From Pelargonium nanum (Eukaryota; Streptophyta; Magnoliopsida; Geraniales; Geraniaceae), in assembly GCA_036897485.1 (NCBI GenBank), contig JAYMTF010000615.1, forward strand, positions 1-32,840: a stretch of DNA of 32,840 bases. The letters are read 5' to 3'. A model generated the notes under the pieces. The model made no database searches. It saw nothing but the letters and a program-made list of their open reading frames with translations, and was not told where the DNA came from. Below, one piece after another: positions 1 through 10,910 of the stretch (positions are counted from its first letter, which is position 1; every line of letters begins with the position of its first letter). The translations under genes and the position numbers were made by a program.

Positions 1-243
1 TCGACCATCTGATCAACGTGTGAGCTCCACGCATCCTACCAGAATCTGCCTTTTCTCCTGTCATTTGTCCGCTACTTCGTCACTGATGTCCGTTTCATCC
101 TACCAGAGGCAAATACGCACTCAGGTGCGCGTGAACACCATGCGCTGCCAAAGCTGTCTTTTGATCGAACAACGTACATCTTTATCATAAACTGATTTTT
201 AACGATAAACTCAACATACCTTGAGCTTGAGTAGGGGGGGGGG
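1..243 (+). mobile_element. 3' internal end of a Ty1/copia-like LTR retrotransposon, with polypurine tract
   Basis: The segment ends in a purine tract (about 228-243, a GAGTA followed by a long G run) that directly abuts a sequence beginning TGTTAG. A polypurine tract followed by TG is the junction between the internal region and the 3' LTR of LTR retrotransposons. The style, a GCTTGAGTAGGGG-like tract before TGTTAG, is usual for plant Ty1/copia. No reverse transcriptase, integrase or RNase H domain is readable here, so only the 3' untranslated end is inside the window and the superfamily is inferred from the junction alone. The element continues off the left edge. Confidence 0.6.
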
Positions 244-402
244 TGTTAGTGTATAATTGTAATTAAGATATATTGTAGGGTTAATCTTGTCATTTTGCTT
301 TCTTTCTAGCTCTTTTTAAGGAGCTATTTGTTCTCTGTAAACATAACACATTCAGTAATACAAAATCTCTCATTCTTATTCCCTCTTAATCCATATTTCT
401 CA
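244..402 (+). repeat. 3' LTR (right end uncertain) of the copia-like element
   Basis: It starts with TGTTAG immediately after the polypurine tract. The body is AT-rich with T-rich stretches typical of short copia LTRs. The right end is set at a CA near 402, but this is a guess: a CTAAC near 411-415 is another possible end. The partner 5' LTR lies outside the window, so the ends and the target-site duplication cannot be verified. Confidence 0.5.
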
Positions 403-1482
403 TTGTAAAATCTAACTAAATGTTCATTAGATCGTTTCATTGAGTATGATATGTATCCATCTTCAGTTTTAGTATGTTGCATAATTCAGATTCGATCACT
501 GTAGACTGTAGGGGTCACATTTGAAACCATGTGTTCATAGATTGTGTGATAGAAAATTAGGTGGAGAATGGATGGATCCTCGCAGTAATCAACTCTCGAG
601 AATGTGAAATGAATTACACTTGATCGACTTGCAGTATAATTGGTTGCAAATTGAGACACGGCCTAAGAACTAACAGTTATCTATCTTGATCATACCAAGT
701 TATATGACAAAATAAAGTGACTTGGTAAGCAAACTTACATTTTTGTCCCACTAGTTTAGTTTTGAGTCCGCTGTGTATCCAAATTGAATGCTTTAAATGT
801 ATGACATAGATTATCTTAGTATTTTAATCATATTTAAATGTAAAGATGTTTACATGCACTAGAGATGAAATTTCAAGTTTTAGGCCCGACTTAAAAGATA
901 GGAATAATTACAAGTAACTGTCATATACTAGACAACACCCACACTATGCACGTTTAAACTAAAGGTCTCAACTTTAGACTATTAGGTACACTCACGGGAC
1001 CTACTGACCCATGCAATTTTATATTATTATATTTATACACAAGTCTAAATTTTGCTGGCAAAATGTGCAATTTGTATAGATTTATCCAACACAAATTTTC
1101 AATTGAAAAGTGGAGTCCAAACTCCAACCGCCTGTTGTCGAAAAAGCAAGCAATCTAGCAAGTAGCAGCCATGCCCTGCCATTCTTGACTTGGTCAACTA
1201 TTGAATCCCACCCCCATCTGGCATCTACCATCACCTTCTCTTCTGCCTGGATCCAAGACCTGTCTATGCCTTTCTTTTTTCTTCCCCAAAAAGAAAATAC
1301 CCATAACGAGAAATGCTTCCAATTTTACATCTCAAACTTATTTAATGAAGAATGGTTAGCCTACAATACATACATACACCAGTTCAGTATATCAATCTAC
1401 ACAGTATCTTGTATTCGACAACAAATGGGGTTAATCAAATAATCAGTTAGTTAGTTGGTTACTATTGCTAATCTAATTCTCT
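403..1482. other. Gene-free AT-rich intergenic stretch
   Basis: No domain, RNA gene or clear repeat was recognised. An open frame at 1110-1442 (plus) has no family resemblance and lies just downstream of the minus-strand DUF868 gene, where its 3' untranslated region and terminator would be expected. It is therefore not called a gene. Confidence 0.5.
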
Positions 1483-2316
1483 TCACTTCTTCCAAGCATA
1501 CACCACTAATGAGAACCCGCTCCGACTGCTCAGCCGGTCGCTCTCCTCCGTGCTCGCCCACTCCATCACCGACCAGCTGCACGCCGACGACGCCGACGAC
1601 ACCGATGACGACGACGACGAGCTCCTCCCCGACGTCTTCAGGATGCTCTTCCTCATCTTCCTCATCTCCACCCCGTTCATCCCCAAACTGCAAGGCGACG
1701 ACACCGCCTGCGCCGGACCTCCGTTCCCGGACTCGCCGTCGTCGATTCCCGATTCGTTCTCGAACCTGAAGATGAAGACGGCGTGGGCGTCGCTGGCGTC
1801 GTCGAACAGCCAGTTGTACACGTCCCACGAGACTTGAACGGCCACATCGTCCACCTCGATCCTCTCGTTCCCTCTGAACTTCCATTTCAGGTGCTTCACC
1901 TGAAGCACCTTCTTCGCGTCCACGCTGAACACCAGCCTCGCGTCCTCTCCGGCGCCGCAACTCACGGTGATCTCTCTGCTTTTGCCGCCGAATCTGGCGC
2001 GCGTGGTGTACACGCGCCGCCCGACCGCGTGCTCCCTTCTCAGGAGGAGGAACTGGCTCCTGCTCGGCTGCGTGCGGGCCTTTGTCTTCGCGTAGGCGCG
2101 TTTGGCGGAGTCGCCGATGAGGAGCGTCATCTCTCCGTCCACCACGACGGCGATGTAGAATCCAGATACGGGTTCGGGTCCGGATCCGAACTTGGCCCGA
2201 GATAGGTCCCAGAAGATCTGGACCGCCGGAGCGGTGGTTTTGGATCCGTTTTTGCGCCAGAAAAAGAAGGGGTTGATGTGGAGGTGGAAGGAGGGTGAGG
2301 AGAGAGAGGAAGCGGC
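1483..2316 (-). CDS. DUF868 family protein, N-terminal part missing
   Basis: The minus-strand frame reads without interruption from the G tract to a TGA at 1483-1485. Its core is typical of plant DUF868 proteins, which are intronless, GC-rich and of unknown function: FFFWRKNGS, then IFWDLSRAKFGSGPEPVSGFY, VVVDGEMTLLIGD, LQVKHLKWKFRGNERIEV and VSWDVYNWLF. The end is the usual serine-rich tail followed by EWASTEESD and a final LVVYAWKK. The first in-frame ATG (complement of 2143-2145) falls in the middle of the conserved domain, so it is unlikely to be the true start. Family members have roughly 90-100 more residues before the FFFWRK region. Upstream, this frame runs into a poly-proline stretch coded by the G/C homopolymer and then into unrelated AT-rich sequence without an ATG. 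Either the 5' end was lost or replaced (pseudogene), or the assembly is wrong at the homopolymer. Family call is strong; integrity is doubtful. Confidence 0.85.
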   Translation of the reverse strand, partial: AASSLSSPSFHLHINPFFFWRKNGSKTTAPAVQIFWDLSRAKFGSGPEPVSGFYIAVVVDGEMTLLIGDSAKRAYAKTKARTQPSRSQFLLLRREHAVGRRVYTTRARFGGKSREITVSCGAGEDARLVFSVDAKKVLQVKHLKWKFRGNERIEVDDVAVQVSWDVYNWLFDDASDAHAVFIFRFENESGIDDGESGNGGPAQAVSSPCSLGMNGVEMRKMRKSILKTSGRSSSSSSSVSSASSACSWSVMEWASTEESDRLSSRSGFSLVVYAWKK

Positions 2317-2351
2317 GGGGGGGGGGAGGGGGGGGGGGGGGGGGGGGGGGG
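2317..2351. repeat. 35-base near-pure G homopolymer (ten G, A, twenty-four G)
   Basis: A run of G interrupted by one A at 2327. On the minus strand it is a C run that reads as poly-proline. It sits exactly where the DUF868 reading frame stops looking like DUF868. Such tracts can form G-quadruplexes and are hard to sequence and assemble, so the true length and the adjoining sequence are doubtful. Confidence 0.9.
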
Positions 2352-3192
2352 TGCAATTGTTTGTTTTGTGACATATGAAAACGTCTTGTTTAGTTCCAAA
2401 AGCCAGTATAAAGCTCCACGTGATACATATATGTAGGACTTGTTGGAATGGCAGAACTCTATTGTTTCCTTGAGCTTCTTTGTCTGGGATTTAGCAGCAA
2501 TTAAGGAGCTTAGACTATTAGGACTGACCAATAATTAAAGAACCCATACACTTTGGCATGCAGCTTGTAACATGTTGTCTGAATATTGGCTGGAGTCCGT
2601 GCAGACATTGTAGTCAGTAGAAAGTATTTTTAGGATATTGGTGATTTTTCAAAAGGTTGGATAAATATGTTGTATTAAATGGTAATTTATGAAAATCTTT
2701 GATAGTTTGAAAATCAGTGTAAGCATTGGGCTCACCTATACTAGATAGTCTGATACTCTGATCTACAATTGAACCACTACCTGTGCTTGAAAGACTGAAT
2801 GTTGTACTGTCTAACATCTTGTATTTAGCACTAATTTGATCTGATTGGTCACTCATGTATATCTAAGTAACTAGTTATTGACTGCACTATGGAAGGCCAA
2901 ATGGAACTTTGATGTAATTTAGAAAGTTGTCTTATGAACCTTTTTTTTAAGCGCGTATGATATAGTCAACTTAAAAATAGAAGCTGGAGCTGGAGTTTTC
3001 ATTTAGAACTACAAGAAATGGAGTATGATGTGGAAAAAGTTGTAGGAAAGATTGACAAAATACTAATACTTCCTTCGCAATCAAATAATTAATACCCATT
3101 GCAATTTATGAATATATCAGGTCCATGCTTGCTAAGTTCAATTTTATCTCCTCTCTGAGTTTTCCCTTGTCTTTACTTGTTAAAAAAAATAG
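2352..3192. other. AT-rich stretch between the DUF868 gene and the RING fragment
   Basis: If the DUF868 gene were intact, its N-terminus and promoter should start here on the minus strand, but no family sequence is seen. Nor are the upstream exons of the RING gene, including its first two zinc-binding cysteines. A minus-strand open frame at 2614-2856 (80 codons) resembles no family I know and is left uncalled. Confidence 0.5.
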
Positions 3193-3496
3193 TTCTGCAT
3201 TGTCAGTGTATGTGCAGTGAATGTGCAAAAGCATTGAGACTTCAATCAAATAAATGTCCTATATGTCGCCAGCCCATCCAGCAACTTATGGAGATCAAGG
3301 TTGATAAAGGTAACGATTCAATTTCTTTGTTCCACTTTCTCAGTTCATTTTCATTAAATGTAGCAATTTATGCACACACTGTTTCTTCCCTCATATTTTC
3401 CGTTCGTATTTATTCAATTCCTTTTCCTTAGAGATTCTTGCATTTCTGTTTCCAGAATCACCCGAGGCCCATGGTATGGAAGGTTCTGCACCATAG
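3193..3496 (+). pseudogene. Last two exons of an LUL/MGRN1-type RING E3 ubiquitin ligase (gene fragment)
   Basis: Exon 3193-3309, preceded by an AG acceptor and followed by a GT donor, codes [20 protein letters not shown] plus [14 protein letters not shown]. This is the second half of the C3HC4 RING finger and the C-terminal IKV motif typical of plant LOG2-like ligases (LUL) and animal MGRN1. After a 146-bp intron, exon 3456-3496 completes the split codon and codes ESPEAHGMEGSAP and a stop. Three faults argue against function. The conserved LPCRHLCMC segment is shortened to LHCQCMC, a loss of two residues that removes the RING histidine. The first cysteine pair is absent. No upstream exons are seen in the preceding 800 bases. 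It is most likely a duplicated or transposon-moved fragment. Confidence 0.75.
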
Positions 3497-4665
3497 AAGA
3501 AGTGGGCAGAGGACTCATTTAGCTGGTATTGTTACATACAGTTTATAGTTTCAAATATATGAGTGGGTTAAGGAGGTTTTCTGCTGGTGATGATACATTT
3601 TTTCCCCATAAATATGAAAGTATATAGAATTTTGATTTGCCCTTTTGAGTATGTATGTGTGAATGTGATATCTGCACAACATTGTGGTTTCTTGGCATAG
3701 TTTTCCCTTTTTCTCCATTTCCTCCTATGCAGGAACTGAATTGAACGAGGAATTTCGGTAGCGATTGGATTAAATTTTTGTTCAAGAATGTGAATAATTA
3801 GGATTTCAAATCTTGAATGTTTGTTGGGTTTTGTTTTCCATTTCACATATCTTTAATTTTGTTACAAAAATATTATGTATGTGAATTTTATTGATGATTT
3901 CATCAGAGATATTTTGGAGGTCTTTAGATCAGATTCTTATGAGAAAGTATGTGAAAATGATAGAGGAACATGAAAGAGAGTCCAAAAGATTAGTATAAAA
4001 GAAAAGTTTGATAGTACCACCTTTGTAGAGAAGGTTTGTGTAACCCTTAATTGGTCATTAATATTCTTTTCTACAAATAGAAAACACAACAACAAAAAGA
4101 GCTTCCTTCCAAAAAAAACAACAAAAAGAGCTTCATTATATGAAGGGTTAATTGCATATTACCTTTACGTACTTAGCATTTATTGCACATATTGAATTAT
4201 CCCTATGAACTTTCTCCAACCTTTTCTTTAGTTAAGTTTTAATTGAAAATGTCATTCTTTCATCACATGAACTGCATGTGACTTGTAATTTTATTTTAAT
4301 ACCAAAATTACTCTTCTTATTTCTATTATTTATTTATTTATTTCATACAAAGAATTTGAAGTTTCTAACTTCGGAAAATTTAAGGACTTTGAAGTTTATG
4401 GCGCTTTGAATGTGCCGAAAACTTCAAAATCCTTGAATTTCACGGCGAGTCTTAAAATTTTTTAAATTTCAAATCTAAAATGGAAAAAGAAAGAAAGAAA
4501 AAGAAAGCAATAAGTAGATAAGAATAATGGAGTATTTGCCACCGTTGTGACACCCTTGATGGTTAGTGTTGATATTTCATTAATTTGTTAATTGATGGAG
4601 AGACCTAGAGAGTATAGTGTAGGAGTCATAAGAGCAAAATGTCAAATATGATATGATTGGTTGAC

Positions 4666-4666
<1 letters not shown>
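3497..4666. other. Gene-free AT-rich stretch with a small hairpin
   Basis: No coding or RNA gene was recognised. Around 4381-4397 and 4418-4434 there are two 17-base arms, inverted and matching at 15 of 17 positions, with a loop of about 20 bases. A motif like a transposon end (GGGTTAATTGCA) occurs near 4146, but no matching right end was found. Confidence 0.45.
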
Positions 4667-4696
<30 letters not shown>

Positions 4697-4697
4697 A
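4667..4697. repeat. (GAAA)n microsatellite
   Basis: About seven to eight tandem GAAA units. A simple sequence repeat with no gene around it. Confidence 0.95.
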
Positions 4698-6020
4698 GAT
4701 GATAATGTGAAGACGAAAGACGCACAAGTATTTATTTGATGTTAATAATTTTGAGTCAACAAAAGTGAAGTTGATGCAAATTAGGTGAAGGGTTGCAGCT
4801 AAATATTGAAATTGGTCTGTGCCTGAGCGACAAAGGTTAGGCCGATCGATAAGGTGAAGACGAAGACCCTCCACTCCACATGGAGTTATTGGTTGTCAAG
4901 TGCTCTGCTGTCCATATCTTATCCCTATGATCGGAGTGACCCATGCACTAAGTGAATGAGATGAGGTGAGGTGATTGTCTACCTAATATACTATACCAAT
5001 GGCTGCTTACATATGTTATGTTGTCTTTCTATGCAATGACGGAGCTAGAATTTTGCTGAGAAGCGGCACAATTTTTTCACAGAGAAGAAGTTTTAGTCAA
5101 TTGGTCAATACACTTTTAATGAAACCATATGGTTTTATTAGTGTGTGATTGTATTTCGACAGTCTTTCATGTATGAGTCGTTGCCTACTATAGCCGCTTC
5201 TTGGCTCCACCATATTTTGTATGGTTTTAGCCATTAGGGTTCCCAAATCCTCAATGTTGCTTGACAAGAAATGTTAAGAGAGTGTAGAGATCGACTAACC
5301 AATTGTGCTCTATTGCAGGAAGGGGATTATATTCATACTTTGATGTTGGTTTGGTGAATATGATGTCATACTTTTGGATATTTTAAATAGTCCTCGATAT
5401 CAACAATAGTGATTTTGGCATACCAAGTCAATGGTTCTCTATTTGTTAGATGTTCATACTTACGGTGTACTACGATCTACATCGGTATTTGAAAAGTTTC
5501 GTCTGGTTGAGCTGACGCTCTAAGATAAAAGATGAATACTAAACCTCGTATGCTTATGAAGATTGACAACAGATGTCTTAGATACACTAAGTCATGGTAA
5601 AATCCTTTCCATCATATGCTAGCTTAGAGAGTTAGATCATGAGGTCTTGAGGTGCTTGGGTGCTACCATGCAACGTGCGGGAGGAGCCACACGGTGCGTG
5701 ATAGCTCTCCTTGCTTCTTTTTACTTCATTTATCTTACATGTCATATCATGAGACTTATTCTGACAAGAACCGAGTTATCTTATTGACGGTGCATGCACT
5801 GCCTCTAATAAATACTAATTAATTTTACTAGTTTATTTATTTCTTACTTTTTTTAATATATATCTTATTACAGTCTTCTGGAAATTATTTAGTACATCAG
5901 GTAAAATTGTTCATACAAAATAAATTAAAAGACTAAACGTAATTGTTCAAGTCTAAATGAATTGTACAATAATTTAACGTTTATGAAGAAAAAAAATATT
6001 GTAATGTCATAAAATCTTTG
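4698..6020. other. Gene-free stretch; one weak transposon-like inverted pair
   Basis: No gene is visible. Near 5036-5070 (ATGACGGAGCTAGAA, then GAGAAGCGGC) and near 5193-5213 (complement reads ATGGTGGAGCCAAGAAGCGGC) there is an imperfect inverted pair bounding about 180 bases. This resembles a small terminal-inverted-repeat element, but the similarity is partial and no target-site duplication was confirmed. Confidence 0.35.
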
Positions 6021-6118
6021 ATATGATAATTGTATTAACTTCTTCCCCATCAAAATCCCCATTCAAGCTTTAATATAATAATTGTTTTAACTTTTTCCCC
6101 ATCAAAATCCCCATTCAA
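6021..6118. repeat. Two-copy tandem duplication, 52-bp period
   Basis: Copies at 6021-6066 and 6073-6118 (46 bases each) share the string CCCCATCAAAATCCCCATTC and differ at only a few positions. The high similarity suggests a recent local duplication. Confidence 0.85.
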
Positions 6119-6284
6119 AGGAACCAATGTGTTAAACACTAAACTCATTGCAATTTTACAGACATAACAACAAACATTAACATTTTTAATCATATATAAT
6201 TTAATTGACTATATTAGTTAACATTTCCATATGATTCCTTGACCAACACCAATTAGTGATAGTTCAAAACGACGTAGTTTTGAG

Positions 6285-6848
6285 TTACATCAGTTGCACC
6301 TAAAACTACGTAGTTTTAAATAAGTGATTAGTTCAAAACGACGTAGTTTTGAGTTAAATCTAAAACCCTAAATCTCACCATCAATTCTCTACCCCTCTCC
6401 TATTCTTGCTGTCACCACTTAATTATTCCTTTTCTTCCACCGGTAACACATGTATTCACCGGCAAAGACAACATGAGTTATTAAGAAAAAAAATGGAATA
6501 TATCTTCTTCATAATTTAACATGTGTATATATCTTCCACTGTTTACATGTGTATATATCTTCTTCATAGTTTAACATCCATTTTCAATCAATTATAGAAT
6601 TCTAATATATATTGATCTTTATTTTATTTGTTCTTAAATAAAATATACAAGTATAATGGTATATGATTACTGCCGATGAACACAACAGTTGCCGGCGGAA
6701 GAAAAGCAATAAGTGGTGACATCTAGATTAGGAGAAGGGTAGAGAATTGATGGTGAGACTTAGGGGTTTTAAGATTTAACACAAAACTACGTCGTTTTGA
6801 ATTAGTCACTTATTCAAAACTACGTAGTTTTAGGTGCAACTGATATAA
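6285..6848. mobile_element. Foldback (long inverted repeat) element, about 564 bp
   Basis: The left arm (6285 to about 6463) and right arm (about 6671-6848) are inverted copies of each other over roughly 180 bases with scattered mismatches. Matching landmarks on the left arm and on the complement of the right arm include CAGTTGCACCTAAAACTACG, CTCACCATCAATTCTCTACC and TTTTCTTCC-CCGG. Each arm holds short palindromes such as AAAACTACGTAGTTTT and the near-palindrome AAAACGACGTAGTTTT. A further copy of the latter block lies just outside the left arm, at about 6262. The 200-base loop is AT-rich and contains a direct repeat of ATATATCTTC with a TTTACATG/TTAACATG core. There is no coding sequence. 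The structure fits a non-autonomous foldback or MITE-like DNA transposon; the superfamily is not determined because no clear target-site duplication was found. Confidence 0.8.
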
Positions 6849-6852
6849 TAGT

Positions 6853-6872
6853 TATATCAGTTAACTGATATA
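6853..6872. repeat. Perfect 20-bp palindrome next to the foldback element
   Basis: The sequence TATATCAGTTAACTGATATA equals its own reverse complement. The half-site AACTGATATA also occurs just upstream (6839-6848, the edge of the foldback arm), so three alternating half-sites are stacked here. It may be part of the element's terminus or of a nested insertion. Confidence 0.8.
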
Positions 6873-6882
6873 CATTTTACTC

Positions 6883-6900
6883 ATATATATATATATATAT
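6883..6900. repeat. (AT)9 microsatellite
   Basis: Nine AT dinucleotides followed by GAGATT. A simple repeat directly after the palindrome. Confidence 0.9.
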
Positions 6901-9900
6901 GAGATTATATCTCTTCTAACTCTTTTTTTACATTGAAAAGTATTCAAGTAGATTTCAAAGGAAAAAAATATGATTACACTTTACATGATTTCTCACTTCG
7001 GAAAAAGAATTATACTTACAAGCTACAGCAATTGAACATAAGTATCCACTACTTAAAAGAGTTACAAAAATGAGTTCAAATTACAAGCTATCCTCCGTGC
7101 CCAAAAACTTTTTGGATCACCTTGAGTGAGACTAGAGGCTCTACTCGGGCTCTATCTCATCAACACCGCTTAGAATAAAGGGTATATCTAAAGATGAGAG
7201 ATCGAAAAACTAAAATAAGTAATGAGAATTCTCAACTGTTCCAATAAATTTCAAAGATCGTTAACAAGTGTTAAAGTGTCTTCTCTCATCTACTCCGTAG
7301 AGTAATCAATATTGCTACTGAACCACTACTTATTTACAAACATATGGTCATACTCACATTGTAGCCATGATCTTTCATGATCTAATCATAGCTTCTACAG
7401 AGTAAGTATCAACCTATGTACTTGCATTCATGACTCATTGAGCTCATGTTGATATAGGAGTCTCTATTCTACCCATGCATCCACCTCTACTTCCTTTATC
7501 ACCCAATAGGGATGATGCTTTATAAAATGAGGGGAAAAGAATGTGAGATGACTAAAGATCTCAAAGAACCAAATACACACATAAAGTTCTAGAGCACATA
7601 GGGCCAGAGATCGTAGAAATAAAATTATCTTAAATCGCAAGCGACATTCCTAGATGTCCACTAGACGACCTGATCGAGAGAAGGTGAGAACTTCAACTCA
7701 AGCGCAATTCTCTCATTCCTATCATCATACACACTGAGAGAGGAAAAGTCGAAAAAATGATGCATAATTGTGATCCCCTCAAAACATGGAAGATGTTAGG
7801 ACTCTAACACAATCATCTCACATATATAAATACTCCAATGATCCATCATCGACATACCTCAAGGCATCGTCCTTCTTGTATATTTCCCTCGTTGTCTAAT
7901 ATTATGGTAAAATATAAAAAACTCATGCTCGCCGAGTTGAAAGCAAGAAATTAAAGAAGTGACACAAGTGGATACGAGTCAATTTGTTGAAGAAAATCCT
8001 ATGGTGATCAAGCTCAAGGGAGACATGGAAAAACTCAAAAAATGAACTGGTTCTAAAAATTTGGTGAGTACACCTAGGGCACTTGCATTTCACGTTGTTG
8101 TGAAACAATTACAAATTGTTGCGAATGATTGTAGCGTCAAATTAAAAAAACTGTGTGTCGTTACACGCGTCTTGTTTTCATACATCATGATTATTGATGA
8201 ATCAAAACCATCGTTAATTAAAGCTGAATTTAATTCTATCGTTTGACATCCATATCAGATGACACAATTTCTTATAATATTTCCTCAATAATCTCAAAAA
8301 TATGGATCAACATTCAAAATGATTTTTTGTTTTTTTTTCTTAATTACTTAAAAGTTATTTTCAGGTAGATCTAAAGATCAAGCACTTGATGGCTCATTCA
8401 TCTTCTTTTTGCATGTTGTTTTTCTTCTTCTTATTTATTTAATTTTTCACTCTTTTTTTTCCTTTTCCACAAAGATTAGTGCCTTCTCCACAAAGATTTT
8501 CTTAATTGTATTTTTTACATATAAAAATGGCTCTATCTTCTTTTCCTCTTTTTTCTTTTGTTTTTTTACGTGAGGGTCTTATGAGCTTTGATTATTAAAT
8601 ATTTGTTCTTTCCTCTAATGATAGATTCAATGTCACATTCGTGCTCGGACGCCAAACGATAATAGATTACTAATTGATTCAAAAATCAATGAGTGTGATT
8701 TTAAATTATGATTTATATTGCTATAACTTATGAACACGTAAGTAGAGATTAAAAGCATAAATATATTGCAGCACATGTAAAATCACAAGTGTCTTGACTC
8801 AATATTAAAATATTGTCAATTGACATATCTTTTTAATCCTAAAGATTAAATTTTATTATAGATTTCATGTTAAAGCCAAAAGTGAATAGAGATTTATATA
8901 GTTGATTTAAATATTGTAGTGCTTGATTAGGGTTAGAATTGAGACCTAGTGATAAACTTAGAATTAATTTTTTAATCACAACTAGATAAGAAGAGGCACC
9001 ACCACCTTGTTTGGTCACAATCAAGAGCTGGTTTGGTAAAGCTATTAGCTCCATGAAGTCACCTAAATTTCATTTTTTTGGAGTTTATTAAAGTTAGTAG
9101 TCAGTTTGGTAAAATATCAAAAAATTTAGTCAATTTAACTTTTGGCAATTTGACGTGGGCATTTTCAGAAGTCAGCAATCACATCCTGCAGCCAATAATA
9201 AAGAGCTCCTGCAGAAACTTAGGTTGACCTAATTTTAGTTTAGATCAACCTGAGTAGATTTTGTTTTTTACCTGAGTAGATAAAAAATTGTTGAATTGAT
9301 AATTTGATATGATAAGAATTAATATGGTCAGCCGTAATTTATCTCAAGCCGACCTTATTTTCACTTATGCATTGTTGATGAATTTGACCCAAAAAATAAG
9401 TACTGATAATATACATTATTGATTTATTTTAATATTTATTTTTGTCATTTCATAAATTTGTAATCATTTTAGTTTTTATTCGACAAATGTACTATGTTTT
9501 ATCAAACTCATTTTTCAAATAGTTCTTTTTAAGTTTCTTTTTACTTGAAGTAGTGTAACCAAACAAGCACCAAGGGGATTCAACATTTGGCAGGTTGAAG
9601 CAGATGTTATGTTAGTTCTGCAGAAACATTAGGAATCTACAACTCAGATTGGCTAAACTATATAGTTTTGACATTTGACCCCCTAATTAATTAGGTTTTT
9701 GTAGTTTTATTGGAAACCACTACTTCTGCTTCACTAAACCTACCAGTTCCCTCCCTAAAGATGCATAGAATTTGACCATCAATAAATTAAGATCTTACTT
9801 TTTCAAAAAACACTTTTGACTCCTTTTTTATGAATTAAATATGTTATTACTACTGTTTGACTATATTAGGGGAATCTGTGTATATGTGTGCATTTATGTT

Positions 9901-10761
9901 ATATATTATCAAGTATAGTACATCCACAAAGCATTTTTACTTTAATTTTTAAGAGTATGTACCAAATTTAGATAATGAATAATTATATGATGGGATCAGT
10001 GGAGTTTCAGTTTAATTTACCATTTTCTATTATACATGTAGGTCAAAAGTATACAATAAATATTTTAGCCATTGTTTTATTATTCACGTGTTAAAGTAGT
10101 TGTATTAAAAGTGAATTATGTCTGGAGTCTTGAGTGAAGTTATGCAGGAGTCTCATGCTCTTGGGAGCAGATCCAAACTCCAAAGGATTTAGTCATTCCT
10201 CTTGGATTAATGGAACATGCACAAGGCTAGCTCATTGTTGGCGAGAGGCTCAAGTTTGCTCCAAAATTCACATCGGATGTGAGAGTAAAAAATTAATCTA
10301 GGAGATCTAAACCACACCTCGTTAGGAATGGTTTGAGAAAGAGTTCTAGAGAGAGAGATAGAAAGCAGAGAGAAAAAAACTCTCATTGCAAATAATGAGA
10401 TAACATTAATCTTACCAAGAAATGTTTATTTTTATTTATAACCAAGTTGGTGATGTGAGTGAAGCATGATTGGTTGTTGATGAAGTAGGGTGCGCTACAG
10501 GGCCCACTTAACAGTTTAGGTCCTACCTTCTTGAGTGAGTGCACCATTTGGGGGCGCCAAGTGATCCTAGAGACCTCCACTCGCCTTCAAGTGTCGTGGA
10601 ATAAGGAGGAGCCACTGGGAGCACATACTATTTTAGGTTCCTAGTGTCTGTGACTTTGTGCAAGGCGATAAGTCTTAGGTGCATCCCATTAAACAGAGAG
10701 ACTTCAAGTCTCCCAGCGAGGTGGAGAGTCTTGTATGAATCACGGTGAAGAGAGGAACATT
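6901..10761. other. Long gene-free stretch, AT-rich, with repeat-like sequence at its right end
   Basis: No protein domain, RNA gene or intact transposon was recognised on either strand. Open frames here are at most about 90 codons and look like chance. Short motifs of the kind seen at hAT-like ends (TTGTTTGGTCAC near 9009 and its inverted form GTAACCAAACAAG near 9556) might bound an old element of about 550 bases, but support is weak. From about 10120 the base composition shifts towards higher GC and the sequence has the look of a retroelement internal region, without recognisable coding. Confidence 0.4.
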
Positions 10762-10910
10762 AGGATGTTCATACGAGACATAAAACTTTGAGATGTTCCG
10801 ATGAGATAAATAGTTTCGAAGGTGTTTTGTTGAAACATGAAGTTCTGAAGATGTCCAGACGAGATGAGGAAGCTTGAAGGTGTCCCGATGAACAAGACGG
10901 GAAGACTTGG
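10762..10910. repeat. Degenerate 29-bp tandem repeat, about five units
   Basis: Units start at 10762, 10791, 10820, 10849 and 10878. Four are exactly 29 bases and the last is about 33. Each opens with AG(A/G/GA)TGT and carries GA(T/C)GA(G/A)A in the middle and a GTT/CTT-TGA-like end; the units have drifted apart. Because 29 is not a multiple of three, this is not a protein repeat. The host sequence (about 10120-11245) may be a non-coding part of a retrotransposon. Confidence 0.6.

Noticed and set aside
1110..1442. Plus-strand open frame of 110 codons
   Set aside because: No recognisable domain; lies in AT-rich DNA just past the 3' end of the DUF868 gene; probably chance.
1455..2374. Other long frames on both strands over the DUF868 gene, including a 307-codon minus-strand frame
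   Set aside because: GC-rich coding sequence creates long open shadow frames; they are arginine- and proline-rich and without family resemblance, whereas one frame matches DUF868 throughout.
2614..2856. Minus-strand open frame of 80 codons
   Set aside because: No family resemblance and no supporting gene structure.
6021..6118. CRISPR-like repeat
   Set aside because: Only two copies with a very short spacer, in a plant nuclear genome; a simple tandem duplication.
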